A stretch of 64,000 bases of DNA from an uncultured Lachnospiraceae bacterium (GTDB lineage Bacteria > Bacillota > Clostridia > Lachnospirales > Lachnospiraceae), in assembly GCA_902786205.1 (NCBI GenBank), contig CADABQ010000002.1, forward strand, positions 1 to 64,000. The letters run 5' to 3'. The notes beneath the pieces are model-generated. The model was given only the letters and a program-made list of their open reading frames with translations, ran no database searches and was not told the origin of the DNA. Within the stretch, counting starts at the first letter, position 1; each line of letters opens with the position of its first letter. Of the stretch, positions 36,369 through 44,814 are shown piece by piece. The position numbers and the translations under genes are program-made.

Positions 36369-36382
36369 AGGAGGAAATAGAT

Positions 36383-37357
36383 GTGAGTAATTTATATAAT
36401 GTATCTGCTTCTCCACATGTCAGATCCAAAGATTCAACGAAAACGATCATGCGTGATGTGGTAATTGCCCTTTTACCAGCATGTTTAGCCGGAATTTGGG
36501 TATTCAAAATGGAAGCATTATTAGTTTTATTAACAACATCAGTTGCTTGTTTATTAACAGAGTATATATATGAAAGATTAATGAAGAAAAAAATAACAAC
36601 CGGTGACTATAGTGCATTAGTGACAGGTCTTTTATTGGGAATGAACCTGCCACCATCTATTCCTTTATGGATCGCGGTATTAGGTAGCGTGTTTGCTATT
36701 TTAGTTGTAAAACAGTTGTTTGGAGGGCTTGGACAGAACTTTATGAACCCAGCATTAGGAGCGAGATGCTTTTTAATGATTTCGTTTACTGGAAGAATGA
36801 CAAGCTTTACGTTAGATGGGGTAAGTTCCGCAACACCATTGGCAGTGTTAAAAAATGCAGGAAGTTCAGCTTCTGTAATGGATACATTGACACAGAATGG
36901 AACAAGTTTACTAAATATGTTTTTGGGAAATATTGGAGGTACGATTGGAGAAACTTCCGCATTGGCAATTTTGATTGGAGCAGCCTACTTATTTATCCGA
37001 AGAATCATCAGTTGGGAGATACCTGTTTGTTATATAGGTGTTTTCTCTGTTTTTATGTTGTTATTTGGTGGACATGGATTAGATGGAATGTATTTGCTGG
37101 CTGAGTTATGCGGTGGTGGATTGTTGCTTGGAGCGTTTTTCATGGCAACCGATTATGTCACGAGTCCTATAACAAAAAATGGTAAAATTGTTTTTGGTAT
37201 TTGCCTTGGAATTTTAACAGGAATTTTCCGTGTATATGGAGGTTCTGCAGAAGGTGTTTCCTATGCAATTATTTTCTGCAACCTATTAGTTCCTTTGATT
37301 GAAAAGGTAACAATGCCAAAACCATTTGGATATGTAAAAGAAAAGAAAACGAAATAG
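36383..37357 (+). CDS. rnfD: Rnf complex subunit D (membrane, covalent FMN)
   Basis: RnfD is an integral membrane subunit with many hydrophobic helices and covalent FMN on a Thr. The flavinylation site is present as DGVSSATPL with T151. Other landmarks are GLLLGMNLPPS early and ATDYVTSPI near the end. It has 324 residues. GTG 36383 is the only start that fits: GAGGAGG lies 8 bases before it, and the ATG two bases earlier is out of frame. It begins 14 bases after rnfC. Together with G and E/A it carries electrons through the membrane. Confidence 0.95.
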   Translation: MSNLYNVSASPHVRSKDSTKTIMRDVVIALLPACLAGIWVFKMEALLVLLTTSVACLLTEYIYERLMKKKITTGDYSALVTGLLLGMNLPPSIPLWIAVLGSVFAILVVKQLFGGLGQNFMNPALGARCFLMISFTGRMTSFTLDGVSSATPLAVLKNAGSSASVMDTLTQNGTSLLNMFLGNIGGTIGETSALAILIGAAYLFIRRIISWEIPVCYIGVFSVFMLLFGGHGLDGMYLLAELCGGGLLLGAFFMATDYVTSPITKNGKIVFGICLGILTGIFRVYGGSAEGVSYAIIFCNLLVPLIEKVTMPKPFGYVKEKKTK

Positions 37358-37387
37358 CATGTAGATAGCATGCAGAGGGAGGTTATG

Positions 37388-38005
37388 ATGGCTGAACCAA
37401 AAAAACAAAAATCAAGCATAGTAAAAGATGCGGTTGCCTTGTTTTTGATCACTTTGATCGCAGGTGCTTTGTTGGGTTTGGTAAATCAGATCACAAAGGA
37501 GCCGATTGCAAAATCTGAGCTTGCAGCCAAAGAGGAAGCATACAAAGTTGTTTTTACAAAAGGTGACAAATTTGCTGAAAATAAAGAAATAGACAAAAAA
37601 TTAAACGGTGCTGAATTTGATGGAGCAGAAATTTCGGAAATTTTAGAGGTACAGGATAAAAGTGGAAAAGCAATGGGTTATGTTTGCAGTTTAGTGGCCA
37701 AAGAAGGCTACGGTGGTGACATTAATTTTACCATTGGTGTGGATACAAGTGGTAAAATGACAGGACTTTCTGTATTATCCCATAGTGAAACAGCCGGACT
37801 TGGTGCGAATTGTACCGAAAAAGATTTTACGAAACAATTTGTGGGATTACAGGGACCGGATGTAGCTTATACAAAAGAAGGAAAGAGTGCAGACAATGAA
37901 TTTGATGCTTTAAGTGGAGCTACTATTACGACGAAAGCACTAACTAAGGCAATTAATGCAGGACTTGGTTTTCTCAGTGAAAATGGCTACATAGCGGGCA
38001 AGTAA
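37388..38005 (+). CDS. rnfG: Rnf complex subunit G (FMN-binding)
   Basis: RnfG has one N-terminal membrane helix (VALFLITLIAGALLGLVNQ) and an FMN-binding domain on the outer face. The covalent flavin site appears as LSGATITT with T179, and the upstream GLSVLSHSETAGLG is the usual FMN-domain loop. Length is 205 residues. ATG 37388 (M-A-E-P-K) has GGAGG 5 bases upstream; a Met directly before it and one at 37370 are less well placed. An ApbE-type flavin transferase would be needed; none is in this window. Confidence 0.93.
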   Translation: MAEPKKQKSSIVKDAVALFLITLIAGALLGLVNQITKEPIAKSELAAKEEAYKVVFTKGDKFAENKEIDKKLNGAEFDGAEISEILEVQDKSGKAMGYVCSLVAKEGYGGDINFTIGVDTSGKMTGLSVLSHSETAGLGANCTEKDFTKQFVGLQGPDVAYTKEGKSADNEFDALSGATITTKALTKAINAGLGFLSENGYIAGK

Positions 38006-38023
38006 TCTGTGAGGAGGTTTAAT

Positions 38024-38842
38024 ATGAACAAGTACGTTGAACGTTTATATAACGGTATTGTGAAAGAAAATCCAACATTTGTATTGATGCTTGGAATGTG
38101 TCCGACGTTGGCAGTAACCTCATCTGCAATCAATGGTTGTGGAATGGGATTGACAACAACAGTAGTATTAGCGGCATCGAATATGGTGATATCTGCCTTA
38201 CGAAAGGTTATTCCAGATAAGGTTCGTATTCCGGCATTTATCGTAATCGTAGCGTCGTTAGTTACAATTGTGCAACAGTTGTTACACGCCTATGTACCTA
38301 GTTTATATGATTCGTTAGGAATTTATATTCCGTTGATTGTTGTAAACTGTATTATTCTTGGGCGTGCGGAAGCATATGCATCAAAGAACAAAGTGTTGCT
38401 TTCTGCCTGTGATGGAATCGGTATGGGACTGGGATTTACCATTGGCTTAACCCTGATTGGTATTTTTAGAGAGCTTTTAGGCGCAGGTACAATGTTTAGT
38501 AAAGGAATTCTACCAGACAGTTATGAGCCGATTACTATTTTTGTATTGGCACCGGGTGCATTTTTTGTTTTAGCATGTCTGACAGCTTTACAAAATAAAT
38601 TAAAAATGCCATCTGCAACCAATAAAACAGGAACGTCAAAACTTTCCTGTGGAGGAAATTGCGCAACTTGTGCAGGGGACGTTTATGTTGCCAATCATGG
38701 ATTGATGGAAGCAGAAAAAGTTGCGAAAAAGGCAGAGGCTGTTGCAAAAGCAAAGGAAGCTGCAAAGAAAAAAGCAGAAGAGGCAGCAAAACAAAAAGAA
38801 GAACAAAAAACAGATAAAAATACGGAAGAAAAGGAGGATTGA
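38024..38842 (+). CDS. rnfE: Rnf complex subunit E with Cys-bearing C-terminal tail
   Basis: RnfE is one of two homologous membrane subunits. Landmarks are ENPTFVLMLGMCPTLAVTSS, VNCIILGRAEAYAS and GLGFTIGLTLIGIFRE. The core ends near residue 205, as usual. A ~65-residue tail follows with C-x4-C-x2-C (SCGGNCATCAG) and then a Lys/Ala/Glu-rich helix. The tail is absent from proteobacterial RnfE. ATG 38024 is chosen for GAGGAGG 6 bases upstream. The gene ends 5 bases before the rnfA start. The role of the tail is not known to me; a metal site or assembly role is possible. Confidence 0.93.
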   Translation: MNKYVERLYNGIVKENPTFVLMLGMCPTLAVTSSAINGCGMGLTTTVVLAASNMVISALRKVIPDKVRIPAFIVIVASLVTIVQQLLHAYVPSLYDSLGIYIPLIVVNCIILGRAEAYASKNKVLLSACDGIGMGLGFTIGLTLIGIFRELLGAGTMFSKGILPDSYEPITIFVLAPGAFFVLACLTALQNKLKMPSATNKTGTSKLSCGGNCATCAGDVYVANHGLMEAEKVAKKAEAVAKAKEAAKKKAEEAAKQKEEQKTDKNTEEKED

Positions 38843-38847
38843 TCGTG

Positions 38848-39423
38848 ATGCAGGAATTAGCCCTTATTTTAGTTGGATCAGCATTGGTAAATAATGTTGT
38901 ATTGAGTCAGTTCCTTGGAATTTGTCCTTTTTTGGGTGTTTCGAAAAAAATTAATACAGCGGCAGGAATGGGTGCAGCAGTAATCTTTGTTATCACACTA
39001 GCATCTGCAATTACAAGTTGTATTTATCAATTTTTACTTTTGCCTAATAATCTGACTTATTTAAATACGATTGTATTTATTCTGGTTATAGCAGCATTGG
39101 TGCAGTTTGTAGAAATGGTTATGAAAAAGACGATGAAAGGATTGTATAATGCATTAGGTGTGTATCTTCCTTTGATTACAACAAACTGTGCTGTTTTGGG
39201 AATTGCACTTATTAATGTGCAAAAAGAATATTCTATTCTTACAAGTATTATAAACGGATTGGGAACTGCAATCGGTTTTACGATTGCAATTGTAATTTTG
39301 GCAGGTATTCGTGAAAGATGTGAGGATAATGATATTCCGGAATCATTTAAAGGAACGCCAATTGTATTGATTACATCAGGCTTAATGGCAATCGCATTTT
39401 GCGGATTTGCTGGTTTGATTTAA
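38848..39423 (+). CDS. rnfA: Rnf complex subunit A
   Basis: RnfA is the second of the homologous membrane pair with RnfE. Landmarks are VNNVVLSQFLGICPFLGVSK and ITTNCAVLGIALIN, which carry the paired Cys thought to bind an iron-sulfur centre in the membrane, and AGIRERCEDNDIPESFKG near the end. It has 191 residues with six hydrophobic helices. AAGGAGG (38831-38837) precedes three in-frame candidates; ATG 38848 is preferred, with GTG 38845 an alternative. Gap to rnfB is 15 bases. Confidence 0.94.
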   Translation: MQELALILVGSALVNNVVLSQFLGICPFLGVSKKINTAAGMGAAVIFVITLASAITSCIYQFLLLPNNLTYLNTIVFILVIAALVQFVEMVMKKTMKGLYNALGVYLPLITTNCAVLGIALINVQKEYSILTSIINGLGTAIGFTIAIVILAGIRERCEDNDIPESFKGTPIVLITSGLMAIAFCGFAGLI

Positions 39424-39438
39424 AAGGAGGATGAGAAC

Positions 39439-40245
39439 ATGGATATACTGGCAGTTATTGCGGCAGCAGCTATGATTGGTATTACTGGTTTGCTGATTGG
39501 TCTCCTTCTTGGAATAGCAGGTAAAAAGTTTGCGGTTGAGGTAGATGAAAGAGAAGCAAAAATACGAGAAATACTTCCAGGAAATAATTGTGGTGGTTGC
39601 GGGTATGCAGGATGTGATGCTATGGCACAGGCAATAGCAAAAGGAGAGGCTCCTGCAAACGGATGTCCGGTTGCGAGTGCAGAAGTGACAAAAGAAATTG
39701 CAAAGATAATGGGAGAAGATGCAGGGACATCAGAACGCCAGGTTGCTTTTGTAAAATGTCATGGAACTTGTGACAAAACAAAGGTAAAATATAATTATTA
39801 TGGGATACAGGATTGTAGAAAAGCTTCTATGGTTCCTGGGCAAGGAGATAAAGCATGTAGTTATGGTTGCATGGGATTTGGTTCATGTGTACAGGCATGT
39901 CCGTTTGATGCGATTCATATTGTAGATGGAGTGGCAGTTGTAGATAGAGAAAAGTGTAAAGCGTGTAAAAAATGTATCGCAGTCTGTCCAAATCATTTGA
40001 TTGAACTTGTTCCATATAGTTCAAAATATAATGTTGCATGCAGCTCTAAGGATAAAGGTAAAGATGTGAAAGTAGCTTGTGATACTGGATGTATTGGTTG
40101 CAAAATTTGTGAAAAACAGTGTCATTTTGATGCGATTCATGTGGAGGATAACATAGCTAAAATTGATTACAGTAAATGTAAAAATTGTGGATTATGTGCA
40201 AAGAAGTGTCCGTCTGGTATTATTTTAAACGGACAAAACCGATAA
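39439..40245 (+). CDS. rnfB: Rnf complex subunit B (ferredoxin-like)
   Basis: RnfB takes electrons from reduced ferredoxin. An N-terminal membrane helix (AAAAMIGITGLLIGLLLG) is followed by the Fe-S domain with NNCGGCGYAGCDAM and GCPV, and then several ferredoxin-type clusters: CVQACPFDAIH, CKACKKCIAVCP, CIGCKICEKQC and CKNCGLCAKKCP. The length of 268 residues is typical for Clostridia. AAAGGAGGATG lies before the ATG. It is the last rnf gene; a 9-base inverted repeat follows. Confidence 0.95.
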   Translation: MDILAVIAAAAMIGITGLLIGLLLGIAGKKFAVEVDEREAKIREILPGNNCGGCGYAGCDAMAQAIAKGEAPANGCPVASAEVTKEIAKIMGEDAGTSERQVAFVKCHGTCDKTKVKYNYYGIQDCRKASMVPGQGDKACSYGCMGFGSCVQACPFDAIHIVDGVAVVDREKCKACKKCIAVCPNHLIELVPYSSKYNVACSSKDKGKDVKVACDTGCIGCKICEKQCHFDAIHVEDNIAKIDYSKCKNCGLCAKKCPSGIILNGQNR

Positions 40246-40263
40246 AATTAGAAAAAGTAAGTA

Positions 40264-40298
40264 AGCCATGCAGAAGGAGTTACAACAGATGCATGGCT
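40264..40298 (+). promoter_or_regulatory. Inverted repeat after rnfB
   Basis: AGCCATGCA (40264-40272) and TGCATGGCT (40290-40298) form a perfect 9-base-pair stem. No long T-run follows, so it may be a weak terminator or a control element for the next gene. Confidence 0.45.
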
Positions 40299-40360
40299 AC
40301 TTTCTTGCTTTAGGATATGAAAATGGCAAAGGTAATAGGTTGTGGAGTTTATCCACTTGA
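40289..40360 (+). CDS. Possible 23-residue leader peptide before the AraC gene
   Basis: An ATG at 40289 with AGAAGGAG about 10 bases before it opens a frame of 23 codons that ends in TGA just before the Shine-Dalgarno sequence of the AraC-type gene. The start codon lies inside one arm of the inverted repeat at 40264-40298, so folding would affect its translation. It may be chance. Confidence 0.22.
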   Translation: MHGYFLALGYENGKGNRLWSLST

Positions 40361-40380
40361 TACTTTTAGGAGGAAGCATA

Positions 40381-41943
40381 ATGACAGGGAAAATGGAGGA
40401 TTACAACTATAAATTTATGTTAGTGACCGAGCCAGAAGACTGGAAGATGATAAGCAAGGAAATAAAGGAACAATTTTATAGAAAGGTACATATCTATAAG
40501 TGGAAAAAGGAGCAGGATTTGGAGAAATATATACAAGAAATAAGACCTGACGCTATTATTTTGTCATTTTCTTGTATAACAGCAAATTATATAGCCGCAG
40601 TAAAAAGAATAAGAGAAATAAACCCGCAAATAAGTATTTGTACTTGTACTGCGTTTTATTCGCAAGAACTCATCGGAGAATTGATTTTGCAAGGGATTGA
40701 TGGATATTTAATCCATCCTGTCAGAAAGGCCCAATTGCAGATGGTTATTCAAAAAATGAAGGACATTTTAGTAAAGCGGGTTCAATCTGAGAGGAAAAAG
40801 GAAAAGGAAGAGGCATACTTAAGTCGGATCAGGATGACATTGGAAAATGGTTTTATTTATTGTATTCTTTATGGCGGAGGATCAAAAGAGCAATTAAGAG
40901 CATATAAAGATGCATTAGGTGTACCGGATTATGGAGCAGTTCTTACTGTTGAATGTGGAAAACAGATGCTCGATTCCTCAAAGGAGGAATTATATCGAAG
41001 AAGGATAAAAATCGCATTGGTTGAGATTCCATCAACAGGCAATGAAATTATTGTGGGCCCGCGCATTTTTAACCGGTTTATTTTATACATACCAATGGAA
41101 CAAGAAATTTCGGAACAAGAAAAAAAAGAAAATCAAAAACATTTAGAAGGAATATTAAAAAAGATGATTTCTGGTGAGGTGCGGGTATTTTTAGGAGAGA
41201 GATATCCCCTTGAAGAAATTTATAAATCCTATCAGGATGCCTTAAAAAAACAGTATAAAAAGAAAGAGATAAAACGTGGAATTTTTTTGAAACGTGAAAA
41301 ATTTATAGGGCATAAAGAATATACAAAATTAATCAATCAATTGCTCGATTCTGTCAAATTTGGACGTTCTAATGCTGAAGCGACATTTCATAAATTGTTA
41401 GAAAATATGGAAGGGTTAACGTATCGTGCAAAAGTAAATAAAATAGTACAGATATTGGTTTTGTGTTGTCATGCTGCCTATATTGAAGGAGATAATGAAC
41501 TTCCATTTTGGGATTGTGGTCAGATGATCAAAGAATTGGATGAACCAGTAGAAAACTTGGAACGTTGGGCGAATCAGAAGTTTGAGCAAATTTTGAGTAT
41601 TATATTACAGCATCAAGAAAGAAATACATCGCAGATTGTAAAACAGGCGATTGAATATATTGAAGAACAGTATGCAACTGAAATATCTTTAGAAGAGGTG
41701 GCAAAATATGTAGGAGTGACATCACAGCATTTTAGTAAAATTTTTAAAATGGAAACAGGAATTAAATATGTGGACTGGTTGTCTGAACTTCGAATTGAAC
41801 GAGCAAAGGAGTATTTGATGGAAGAAAAGTACACAGTAAAGGAAATATGTTTTTTTGTGGGGTATCGAGATCCTAACTATTTTAGCCGAATTTTTAAAAA
41901 AATGGTTGGTGTTCCGCCCAGTAAATATCGGGAAGGAATGTAG
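40381..41943 (+). CDS. AraC-type regulator with receiver-like N-terminus
   Basis: The C-terminal ~100 residues are an AraC/XylS double helix-turn-helix (ISLEEVAKYVGVTSQHFSKI, then YTVKEICFFVGYRDPNYFSR). The N-terminal ~120 residues follow a response-regulator receiver fold, but the strand that should end in the phospho-acceptor Asp reads RPDAIILSFSCIT, with no Asp at the right place, so classic phosphorylation is doubtful. The middle ~270 residues are unassigned. The length of 520 residues is usual for YesN-like regulators in Lachnospiraceae. ATG 40381 has AGGAGG 6 bases upstream. No histidine kinase is adjacent. Targets unknown; a single-gene unit with a strong terminator. Confidence 0.82.
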   Translation: MTGKMEDYNYKFMLVTEPEDWKMISKEIKEQFYRKVHIYKWKKEQDLEKYIQEIRPDAIILSFSCITANYIAAVKRIREINPQISICTCTAFYSQELIGELILQGIDGYLIHPVRKAQLQMVIQKMKDILVKRVQSERKKEKEEAYLSRIRMTLENGFIYCILYGGGSKEQLRAYKDALGVPDYGAVLTVECGKQMLDSSKEELYRRRIKIALVEIPSTGNEIIVGPRIFNRFILYIPMEQEISEQEKKENQKHLEGILKKMISGEVRVFLGERYPLEEIYKSYQDALKKQYKKKEIKRGIFLKREKFIGHKEYTKLINQLLDSVKFGRSNAEATFHKLLENMEGLTYRAKVNKIVQILVLCCHAAYIEGDNELPFWDCGQMIKELDEPVENLERWANQKFEQILSIILQHQERNTSQIVKQAIEYIEEQYATEISLEEVAKYVGVTSQHFSKIFKMETGIKYVDWLSELRIERAKEYLMEEKYTVKEICFFVGYRDPNYFSRIFKKMVGVPPSKYREGM

Positions 41944-41975
41944 AAACAGAAAAGAATAGATAGAAATAGAACTAG

Positions 41976-42022
41976 AAAAAGTGGAATAATCTCCTTGGGG
42001 GAGAGTTTTATTCCACTTTTTT
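41976..42022. terminator. Rho-independent terminator after the AraC gene
   Basis: AAAAAGTGGAATAA (41976-41989) and TTATTCCACTTTTT (42008-42021) form a perfect 14-base-pair stem with T residues after it. It may also serve the converging FliD-like gene. Confidence 0.85.
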
Positions 42023-42072
42023 AGTTAAAGAGCAGAGTGTTTCCAAAATGTGTCGTTTGTAAGATAGTATAC

Positions 42073-43356
42073 TCAACAATAGGAATTAAATAACATACCC
42101 GAATACTCTGATGTGATATAAGGGTTTGTGAAATGCTCCTTTGTAGGATTTGGATAAGTTATTATAAGTTTATCCTGAATATACTTCATAGGATTTAATG
42201 AAAAGGACTGTGAATACTGATAGGCGGAAGAAGCGAGGGAAGTATGCTTCCCTAATATATCTTCAAATTTTCCGTCTTGTGCTGCCTTTGTTGCTAAGTC
42301 TGTAGAAATTTTCATATATCCGTTCTCGTCAAATGTAACACCACAGTCTTTTAATGCAGAATGGGCATTTGAAAAAATCTTCTTTAAGTCATGTAACATT
42401 AATGTAGCAAGTCTTGGTGGCTTTTCGTGGCTATAAGAAAGGTCCACTAATGTATTATAACTCTCTGCCAAATGGTTTATTTCCTGCAAGATTTTTTTGG
42501 AGTCACTTGTAAAAGAAATATGCATAGGCGTTTCGGTTTCTTCCTGCAAAGAAATTTGTAAAGTATTAAATAATTTAAATGTATTGGTAAGAGAATTTTT
42601 TTCCTGACCATCAAGGGTTATTTCAGCGTTTTGTGCATTTTGTGTTACATTATTTAGTCCTAGAAGGTTTACACATCCGGCATTTTTTTGTGGAGCAGAT
42701 TGATCCACACAGATGAAAATGGGATTTCCATCTGGGGTGCCAGTGTATTCTGATTCTAGAATTAATTGTGCAGTATTCTTTTTTGTGTTTATTGCTGTGT
42801 GCGCAGAAACAGGAACTGCTGAACGGTTAATTGCCTGACTGATATGTTGCATTACAGCTGCATTGGTTGTTTTTTTCTTAATATGAAAGGAAAAAGAAAA
42901 AGGTTCTTCTTCTGTTTGGATTTGAAACACATAGGTTCCTTCTTTAAAATTTCTGTCTGCTGAAAGAACATTACTAGTATTGATCTGTGGCAAGGCTAAA
43001 TGGTTTATTTCCATAGTAAAAGGAGCCGGTAGTTTAGAATAGTCCTCTGTGTCAATGGTAATGGATGCGGCATCTTTATTGTCAGATACGGCTTCTTTAT
43101 AAGAAAAGGCAGAAGTAAGTCCGTCACTTTGTAATGCCTTTAAGGTATTTTGCAATGCTAAAGAATTATCTTTTAATTGCAATGCAAAGGACTGCGCATC
43201 GCTAGATGGTCGAATTAAATAGGAAGGGGTATCCGCATTTAATTTTACGATGTCGCTGTAAATTTTCTTTAATTCAGATTTTTTATGTGCCAAATTATTA
43301 TTGGAACGCATATGTTCTCTATGAACATAATCAGAAATGAAATAGTTATATATCAT
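42073..43356 (-). CDS. FliD-like flagellar cap / hook-associated protein 2
   Basis: FliD caps the flagellar filament and helps flagellin assemble. Here the middle shows FliD-type repeats: FTMEINHLALPQINTSN, then VMQHISQAINRSAVPVSA, then AQLILESEYTGT, and the C-terminus TFDENGYMKISTDL with a later EDILGK. The canonical N-terminus is missing; the protein begins with a tyrosine-rich leader and ~80 helical residues. It has 427 residues. Met 43356 has a run of seven G bases before it as a ribosome binding site. No other flagellar gene is near. The assignment to FliD is by pattern and only moderately sure; another secreted helical/beta repeat protein is possible. Confidence 0.55.
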   Translation of the reverse strand: MIYNYFISDYVHREHMRSNNNLAHKKSELKKIYSDIVKLNADTPSYLIRPSSDAQSFALQLKDNSLALQNTLKALQSDGLTSAFSYKEAVSDNKDAASITIDTEDYSKLPAPFTMEINHLALPQINTSNVLSADRNFKEGTYVFQIQTEEEPFSFSFHIKKKTTNAAVMQHISQAINRSAVPVSAHTAINTKKNTAQLILESEYTGTPDGNPIFICVDQSAPQKNAGCVNLLGLNNVTQNAQNAEITLDGQEKNSLTNTFKLFNTLQISLQEETETPMHISFTSDSKKILQEINHLAESYNTLVDLSYSHEKPPRLATLMLHDLKKIFSNAHSALKDCGVTFDENGYMKISTDLATKAAQDGKFEDILGKHTSLASSAYQYSQSFSLNPMKYIQDKLIITYPNPTKEHFTNPYITSEYSGMLFNSYC

Positions 43357-43697
43357 AATAACCCCCCCAAACATAATGAAAAGGTGATAAAGTTACTTTT
43401 ATTATTTGTATTATAGCATATTTTTGAATAAAATTTAGAAAAAAATGTAAATTTATTGCTAAACTTATTACTGTACAGAAACCTGAATTTATTGCAAAAG
43501 CGTTTTAAAAGGCTAAATGTATAAGGAACCTCAATGGGCAAACATAGAGTTGCTTATTAACAGGGAATAGAGTGTTTGTTTTAAAGAAAATAATTTGTAT
43601 TTCAATAGTTCAGGGATGGATAGCACATATGAAAGTTGGTTATTGTAAAATTTAGTATTTTTTTAACTGCTTTGTGGCAAAAAATATAGAAAAAAGG
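43357..43697. other. AT-rich intergenic region between FliD-like gene and rpmG
   Basis: The two flanking genes are divergent. Apart from the rpmG promoter at its right end, I see no gene, repeat or clear promoter for the FliD-like gene in these 341 bases. Confidence 0.5.
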
Positions 43698-43726
43698 TTG
43701 ACGAAAAAAAAAGAATATGTTATAGT
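43698..43726 (+). promoter_or_regulatory. Sigma-A promoter of the rpmG-secE-nusG-rplKA operon
   Basis: TTGACG (43698-43703), a 17-base A-rich spacer and TATAGT (43721-43726) form a near-consensus promoter about 65 bases before rpmG. Confidence 0.82.
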
Positions 43727-43789
43727 ATGGTGGCAATGGAATAGGTCTTTTTTTTATGCCTAAAATTAAATTAAGCGGAGGTGCAAGTT

Positions 43790-43939
43790 ATGCGCGTAAA
43801 GATTACATTAGCATGTACAGATTGTAAGCAACGTAATTACAATACGACAAAAGAGAAGAAAACTCATCCAGATAGAATGGAAACTAAGAAGTATTGTAAA
43901 TTCTGTCGTACACACACATTACACAAGGAAACAAAATAA
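43790..43939 (+). CDS. rpmG: Ribosomal protein L33
   Basis: A 49-residue protein with the L33 pattern: M-R-V-K-I-T-L-A-C9-T-D-C12 and K-Y-C36-K-F-C39-R-T-H-T. Both Cys pairs are present, so it is the zinc-binding (C+) form. GGAGGTG lies before the ATG. It heads the operon with secE 33 bases downstream, the standard order in Firmicutes. Confidence 0.95.
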   Translation: MRVKITLACTDCKQRNYNTTKEKKTHPDRMETKKYCKFCRTHTLHKETK

Positions 43940-43972
43940 TTCTGATTTATTGCATGAAAGGGAAGTGAAGGC

Positions 43973-44188
43973 ATGGGAAATACTGAAAATAAAACAGAAA
44001 AGACCCAAAAGAAAAGCTTTTTTAAAGGCGTTAAATCTGAATTTAAAAAAATCATTTGGCCGACAAAGGAAAACCTTACAAAAGAAACAATTCAAGTTGT
44101 GGTTGTTTCCGTTATATTAGGTGTCCTTATTGCCATTATAGATGTTGGAGTGAAGTTTGGATTTGATAAACTCCTTCAGTTAGGATAA
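43973..44188 (+). CDS. secE: Preprotein translocase subunit SecE
   Basis: SecE clamps SecY in the membrane channel for protein export. The 71-residue protein has the amphipathic helix with FFKGVKSEFKKIIWPTKENL, the SecE signature, and one membrane helix (VVVVSVILGVLIAIIDVGV). GGGAAGTGAAGG precedes the ATG. It lies 10 bases before nusG. Confidence 0.95.
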   Translation: MGNTENKTEKTQKKSFFKGVKSEFKKIIWPTKENLTKETIQVVVVSVILGVLIAIIDVGVKFGFDKLLQLG

Positions 44189-44198
44189 GGGTGATGAT

Positions 44199-44720
44199 AT
44201 GTCAGAAGCAAAATGGTATGTAGTTCATACGTATTCAGGGTATGAGAATAAGGTAAAAGCGGATATTGAGAAAACAATTGAGAATAGAAAATTGCAAGAT
44301 GTGATCTTGGAAGTTTCCATTCCAATGCAAAATGTAATGGAAGAAAAAGCAGATGGAGAAGAAAAACTTGTTCAGAAAAAGCTTTTTCCAGCATATGTTT
44401 TGATCAATATGGTTATGAATGATGAAACATGGTATGTTGTAAGAAATACCAGAGGTGTAACAGGTTTTGTTGGTCCTGGATCTAAGCCTGTACCATTGAC
44501 AGAACAAGAAATGGTAAAGATGGGTCTTGATACAGTTGTAAAGGCGAGTATTGACCTTGAACTTGGAGAAACTATTATGGTTACAAAGGGTGTATGGGAA
44601 AATACAACAGGCGTGATTACAGCGATTAATGAAAAGAGCCAAACAGTTACAATTAATATTGATGTGTTTGGTCGTGAGACACCAGTAGAAATTAGTTTCA
44701 CAGATATTAAAAAGCTTTAA
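44199..44720 (+). CDS. nusG: Transcription factor NusG
   Basis: NusG binds RNA polymerase and links it to Rho or the ribosome. The N-terminal domain begins KWYVVHTYSGYENKVKADIE and continues FPAYVLINMVMNDETW and NTRGVTGFVG. The KOW domain ends VFGRETPVEISFTDIKK. The length of 173 residues is standard. GGGTGATG lies before the ATG. The ribosomal genes rplK and rplA follow, as in most bacteria. Confidence 0.96.
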   Translation: MSEAKWYVVHTYSGYENKVKADIEKTIENRKLQDVILEVSIPMQNVMEEKADGEEKLVQKKLFPAYVLINMVMNDETWYVVRNTRGVTGFVGPGSKPVPLTEQEMVKMGLDTVVKASIDLELGETIMVTKGVWENTTGVITAINEKSQTVTINIDVFGRETPVEISFTDIKKL

Positions 44721-44747
44721 AATAATTAAAACTAGGTAAGTAATAAA

Positions 44748-44805
44748 GTGGGAGAATATTATAGACTATACTATAATCTTTCGCTAAACCACAAATTTCA
44801 GGAGG
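44748..44805 (+). promoter_or_regulatory. Leader element of rplK (GTGGGAG ... ACCACA)
   Basis: GTGGGAG (44748-44754) can close a stem with ACCAC (44788-44792), and GGAGG of the rplK site follows at 44801. A similar pair stands before rplA. A palindromic ATTATAG-acta-TACTATAAT-like segment lies in between. Confidence 0.45.
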
Positions 44806-44814
44806 TAAGCTATC

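Noticed and set aside
36766..37104. Open frame of 112 codons inside rnfD
   Set aside because: It is a shifted-frame shadow of rnfD, Trp/Cys-rich and without a ribosome binding site.
43353..43541. Minus-strand frame of 62 codons upstream of the FliD-like gene
   Set aside because: Phe/Lys/Asn-rich chance frame in AT-rich DNA, overlapping the start of a better gene.
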